Origin: Polaribacter sp.
Lineage (GTDB): Bacteria > Bacteroidota > Bacteroidia > Flavobacteriales > Flavobacteriaceae
DNA length: 64,000 bases
Assembly (NCBI GenBank): GCA_029238315.1
Contig: JAQWGI010000033.1
Span: forward strand, 1-64,000
Reading direction: 5' to 3'
Position 1 is the stretch's first letter. The number at the start of each line of letters is the position of its first letter. Position numbers and translations under genes: made by a program. Under the pieces are notes generated by a model, which saw nothing but the letters and a program-made list of their open reading frames with translations, had not been told where the DNA came from and made no database searches. Below, in pieces: positions 61,453-64,000 of the stretch.

Positions 61453-62532
61453 TTATTGAATTGTAATTTTAGCCCCATTAAACAATTTTCCTTTGGCAAA
61501 AAGAATGTAAGATTCTCCTAAAGAAAGACCCGATAATACTTCTACTTGATCTCCGTAAGTTCTACCCAATCGCAGCCATCTTAAAATGGCTGTTTTGCTT
61601 TCACTTACCGTATAAATACCTGCTAATTGACCGTTGGTTACAATAGCTGATTCTGGCACTAAAACCATAGTTGCTTTTAATATTTTTTGCATCGGAAACT
61701 GAACCGTTGCAAACATTCCAGATAACATATTGGCAGGCTTTTTATCTAATTCAATTTTTACCAAATATTGCCCACCTGTATATTTTGCAGAAGTACTTAC
61801 TTCTACTACTTTTCCGGGAACTGTAGCATTTATCGATTTTACCAAAACACGTACTTGTGCTCCGTTTTTAATTTGTGCTATTTCTGTTTCTGGAACCATG
61901 GCCACAACTTCAAAATCCGTCGGGTTTTCTACACTAATTAATGGCATACCAGGAGAAGCCATATCGCCATTTTCTATGTTTTTACTTGTAATAATTCCGC
62001 TAAATGGCGCTGTAATATCGCTATATACAAATTGTGCGTTTACTTCATTTTTTTGCTGATTGGCTGCTTCAAGAGCTGCTTTTGCCATTTGGTAATTTAC
62101 CGTCATGTCGTCCATTTCTTTCTGACTAACACTACTTGTTTTAAAAAGATTCTGAAAACGCTTGTAGTTTTTTTCTGCATTCTTAAAAGCAACTGCTGCT
62201 TGAGTAATTCTCGCGTTTACTTGTGCTTTTTTAGCTTCTAAATCTGCATTATTAATCGATACAAGCAATTGTCCTTTTTTAACTTTATCACCGATAGCAA
62301 CATGTACTTTATCTACAGAACCCATCATTCTGGTGCTAAGAGAGGTACTGTTAACAGCTTGTGTTTTTCCGCTTACAGACAAATAAGAACTGTTTTGCTG
62401 CTCTGTAACATTAGCAACTTTTACAGAGATTGCTGGTGTTGTATTTGCAATGGCTTTTTTGTCTTCGCTACCACAACTTGTTACAAACAAAGATGCCGAT
62501 GTTACGATTAGAATGTTTAAATATTTTTTCAT
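61453..62532 (-). CDS. HlyD-type membrane fusion lipoprotein (second system)
   Basis: Periplasmic adaptor of an RND pump, anchored as a lipoprotein (lipobox FVTSC, Cys20). Barrel-sandwich halves VHVAIGDKVKKGQLLVSIN and YSDITAPFSGIITSKNIENG frame a helical hairpin (about 95-160, AQVNARITQAAVAFKNAEKN). A beta-barrel and membrane-proximal domain follow (VVAMVPETEIAQIKNGAQV, LVPESAIVTNGQLAGIY). It lies between tolC and the RND gene. A full 359 residues. Confidence 0.92.
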   Translation of the reverse strand: MKKYLNILIVTSASLFVTSCGSEDKKAIANTTPAISVKVANVTEQQNSSYLSVSGKTQAVNSTSLSTRMMGSVDKVHVAIGDKVKKGQLLVSINNADLEAKKAQVNARITQAAVAFKNAEKNYKRFQNLFKTSSVSQKEMDDMTVNYQMAKAALEAANQQKNEVNAQFVYSDITAPFSGIITSKNIENGDMASPGMPLISVENPTDFEVVAMVPETEIAQIKNGAQVRVLVKSINATVPGKVVEVSTSAKYTGGQYLVKIELDKKPANMLSGMFATVQFPMQKILKATMVLVPESAIVTNGQLAGIYTVSESKTAILRWLRLGRTYGDQVEVLSGLSLGESYILFAKGKLFNGAKITIQ

Positions 62533-62592
62533 TGTTGGTGTTTGTTTAAGTCTAAATTTTAATTTCTGGTCTCTATTTTCTTATTTCTCTTC

Positions 62593-63903
62593 CTACTGTT
62601 TGGTTAAAAAGTCTAAATAAGCTTGGGTAAAATTATATTGATAAATTGTTTGATAATAAGCCAATTCTTTTTGAGCAAACTGTGTTTCTGACACTAATAA
62701 ATCGGCCGTTTTTTCTAAACCTTCTTTAAATCTATTTTTTCTAATTCTTAATGATTCTTCAGATTGTTGTAGAGCTAATTTGTTTAATTCCAAACTGTTT
62801 TTTGCATCTGCTAATTGTCTTTTTGCTTTCTGAAACTCTAAATTGCTTTTAGCAACATATTGATTGTAAGACAACTTTGATTTTTCTAGAGCTGCTTTGC
62901 TTTTTTGTGCTTTTCCAAAACGTTGCGATCCTTTAAAAATATCCCAACTTAATTGTGCGCCAATTAAGTATCCGTTTGCGGCTCCTTGCAACAACTTATT
63001 ATCATACATTTCATAACTTCCAAAAGCATTTAAACGAGGTAAAAAAGCCATTTTATCTGCTTTGTTTAAAGCCTCGTATCCTTTTTTGGCCAATTGCATT
63101 GCTTTTATATCTGCTCTGTTTTCAGAAATAAGTATCGGTTCTTTATCAAAAGAAACAACCGTTAATTCTTCAGACGGTTTGTAAACCACATCTTCTTTTG
63201 TTTGCATCAAAAAAGACAAATAATTAGAAGCGTTTTGCATATTACTTTTTGCAACTTGTAACTGATTTTTAACTTCTGTAACTCTTATCGCTACACTTAA
63301 AACGTCTGCTTTTAACATAAAACCTTGCTGTAAATTATTGGTTGCAATTTTCTGATGCACCTCAGCTGTTTCTAATGCTTTTTCTAACACACCTATTGCT
63401 TTATATGCCAACTGTAATTGCATGTAGGCTTGCAAAACTTCTAATGCCATGTAATCTGTAGTTCTTTCTGTTTTTAAAGACATCGCTTCCATTTTAGATT
63501 TGGCTGCTTTTCTTTGATAAAAACCATCTAAATTGATTAAAGGCTGCTGAATTTCAATCTTAGTTGCAAAATTCTGAGTCTGTGTAGGATTGTTTAACAG
63601 GGCTGGATTAAAATCATTCTGAGTTAAAATACCTTGATTTAATTTAGAACCAAAAGCCATTAACGGATTTGTGGTAGAAATACCTGTATGGCTAGCTGTA
63701 ATATTTGGTAAAAAAACCGCGTTGGTTTGTTTGTAATCTGCTTTTGCAGCATAAAACTCTTGTAACGAAATTTTTAAGGCTAAATTATTTTTCTTTAGGT
63801 TTGATATAACTTCTGCCTTGCCAATAGAAATAATTTCTTGTGCTGCTAAAGAATTAGATAACAGTAATAAAATTATTGGAATACTTTTAAGTATATTTTT
63901 CAT
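62593..63903 (-). CDS. TolC family outer-membrane efflux protein (second system)
   Basis: Outer-membrane channel of the second pump. Signal peptide MKNILKSIPIILLLLSNSLA-AQ, then two outer-membrane-factor repeats (about 30-215 and 230-430), with SWDIFKGSQRFGKAQKSKAAL and RIRKNRFKEGLEKTADLLVS. The ATG at 63903 is chosen over an upstream in-frame ATG at 63960 because it begins the signal peptide and follows the -7 box. First gene of its operon (tolC-hlyD-RND-PII-like-DUF2892), unlike the first system where tolC is last. Confidence 0.9.
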   Translation of the reverse strand: MKNILKSIPIILLLLSNSLAAQEIISIGKAEVISNLKKNNLALKISLQEFYAAKADYKQTNAVFLPNITASHTGISTTNPLMAFGSKLNQGILTQNDFNPALLNNPTQTQNFATKIEIQQPLINLDGFYQRKAAKSKMEAMSLKTERTTDYMALEVLQAYMQLQLAYKAIGVLEKALETAEVHQKIATNNLQQGFMLKADVLSVAIRVTEVKNQLQVAKSNMQNASNYLSFLMQTKEDVVYKPSEELTVVSFDKEPILISENRADIKAMQLAKKGYEALNKADKMAFLPRLNAFGSYEMYDNKLLQGAANGYLIGAQLSWDIFKGSQRFGKAQKSKAALEKSKLSYNQYVAKSNLEFQKAKRQLADAKNSLELNKLALQQSEESLRIRKNRFKEGLEKTADLLVSETQFAQKELAYYQTIYQYNFTQAYLDFLTKQ

Positions 63904-63923
63904 TTGTATTGTTTTTACTACCG

Positions 63924-63931
63924 CAAAATTA
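63924..63931 (-). promoter_or_regulatory. -7 promoter box of the second efflux operon
   Basis: Minus-strand TAATTTTG matches TAnnTTTG, 20 nt before the tolC ATG. It directly adjoins the palindrome 63932-63947. Confidence 0.6.
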
Positions 63932-63947
63932 AAGTGTTTAAACACTT
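63932..63947. promoter_or_regulatory. Perfect 16-bp palindrome, probable repressor operator
   Basis: AAGTGTTTAAACACTT occupies the spacer between -33 and -7 of the second efflux operon. A second inverted repeat GTAAC-ATTA-GTTAC lies at 63954-63967. TetR-type operators often look like this, and a regulator gene could lie just beyond the right edge, where TATCTTTG (63991-63998, plus strand) suggests a divergent promoter. Confidence 0.6.
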
Positions 63948-64000
63948 CTTTAAGTAACATTAGTTACACGTCTAACTTAGGTCCTTGTCTTATCTTTGTG

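Overview
This is an A+T-rich stretch of a Bacteroidota chromosome, almost certainly from a marine-type member of the Flavobacteriaceae (Polaribacter/Tenacibaculum-like). The evidence is the recurring TAnnTTTG -7 promoter box, the near absence of Shine-Dalgarno sequences, TonB receptors with carboxypeptidase-regulatory N-termini, a type IX secretion (T9SS) C-terminal signal, and family-restricted genes such as the DUF4292 lipoprotein, the HU-CCDC81/SPOR protein and a DUF6909-like protein. No rRNA, tRNA, CRISPR, insertion sequence or prophage was seen. Most of the window is ordinary chromosomal backbone; the accessory part is the polysaccharide cluster at about 33-48 kb.

Layout. 1-7.3 kb: 3'-truncated atpD, an OmpA/TSP3 porin-like protein, kbl, and an AddA/RecB-like helicase-nuclease. 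7.3-11.3 kb: a metal module of ZIP transporter and DtxR-type regulator, divergent from a TonB receptor, with a DtxR-like operator between them. 11.3-24.6 kb: housekeeping genes (mfd, EamA transporter, dprA, HU/SPOR protein, acyl-CoA thioesterase, an EnvC-DUF4292-TPR operon, an Uup-like ABC-F ATPase, an exonuclease) and a decayed GIY-YIG endonuclease gene between direct repeats. 24.6-31.7 kb: a probable phosphate-starvation locus of T9SS cargo, beta-helix lipoprotein, large TonB receptor and divergent PhoB/PhoR-like genes, with 11-bp phased TTAA repeats upstream of both transcription units. 32-33.3 kb: purD.

33.3-48 kb: one long, tightly packed minus-strand surface-polysaccharide operon. Read in its own direction it runs DUF6909-like protein, Wzz, rfbB, rfbA, rfbC, GT4, Wzx flippase, Wzy/WaaL-like protein, GT2, a second Wzy/WaaL-like protein, half a glycosyltransferase, GT4, polyisoprenyl-phosphate sugar transferase, GT2. 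It has the parts of a Wzy-dependent O-antigen pathway but no rmlD in the window. 48-51.4 kb: the rnpA-S41 protease pair, divergent from a glutaryl-CoA dehydrogenase.

51.4-64 kb: two complete tripartite RND efflux operons on the minus strand. The first is marR-hlyD-RND-tolC, with a 32-bp perfect palindrome over the marR promoter. The second is tolC-hlyD-RND followed by a PII-like small protein and a DUF2892 membrane protein, with a different palindrome at its promoter. No single dramatic new system is evident. The best leads are the Pho-like phased repeats, the PII-like protein in the efflux operon, the phosphorylase-like protein heading the polysaccharide operon, and the GIY-YIG remnant with its repeats.
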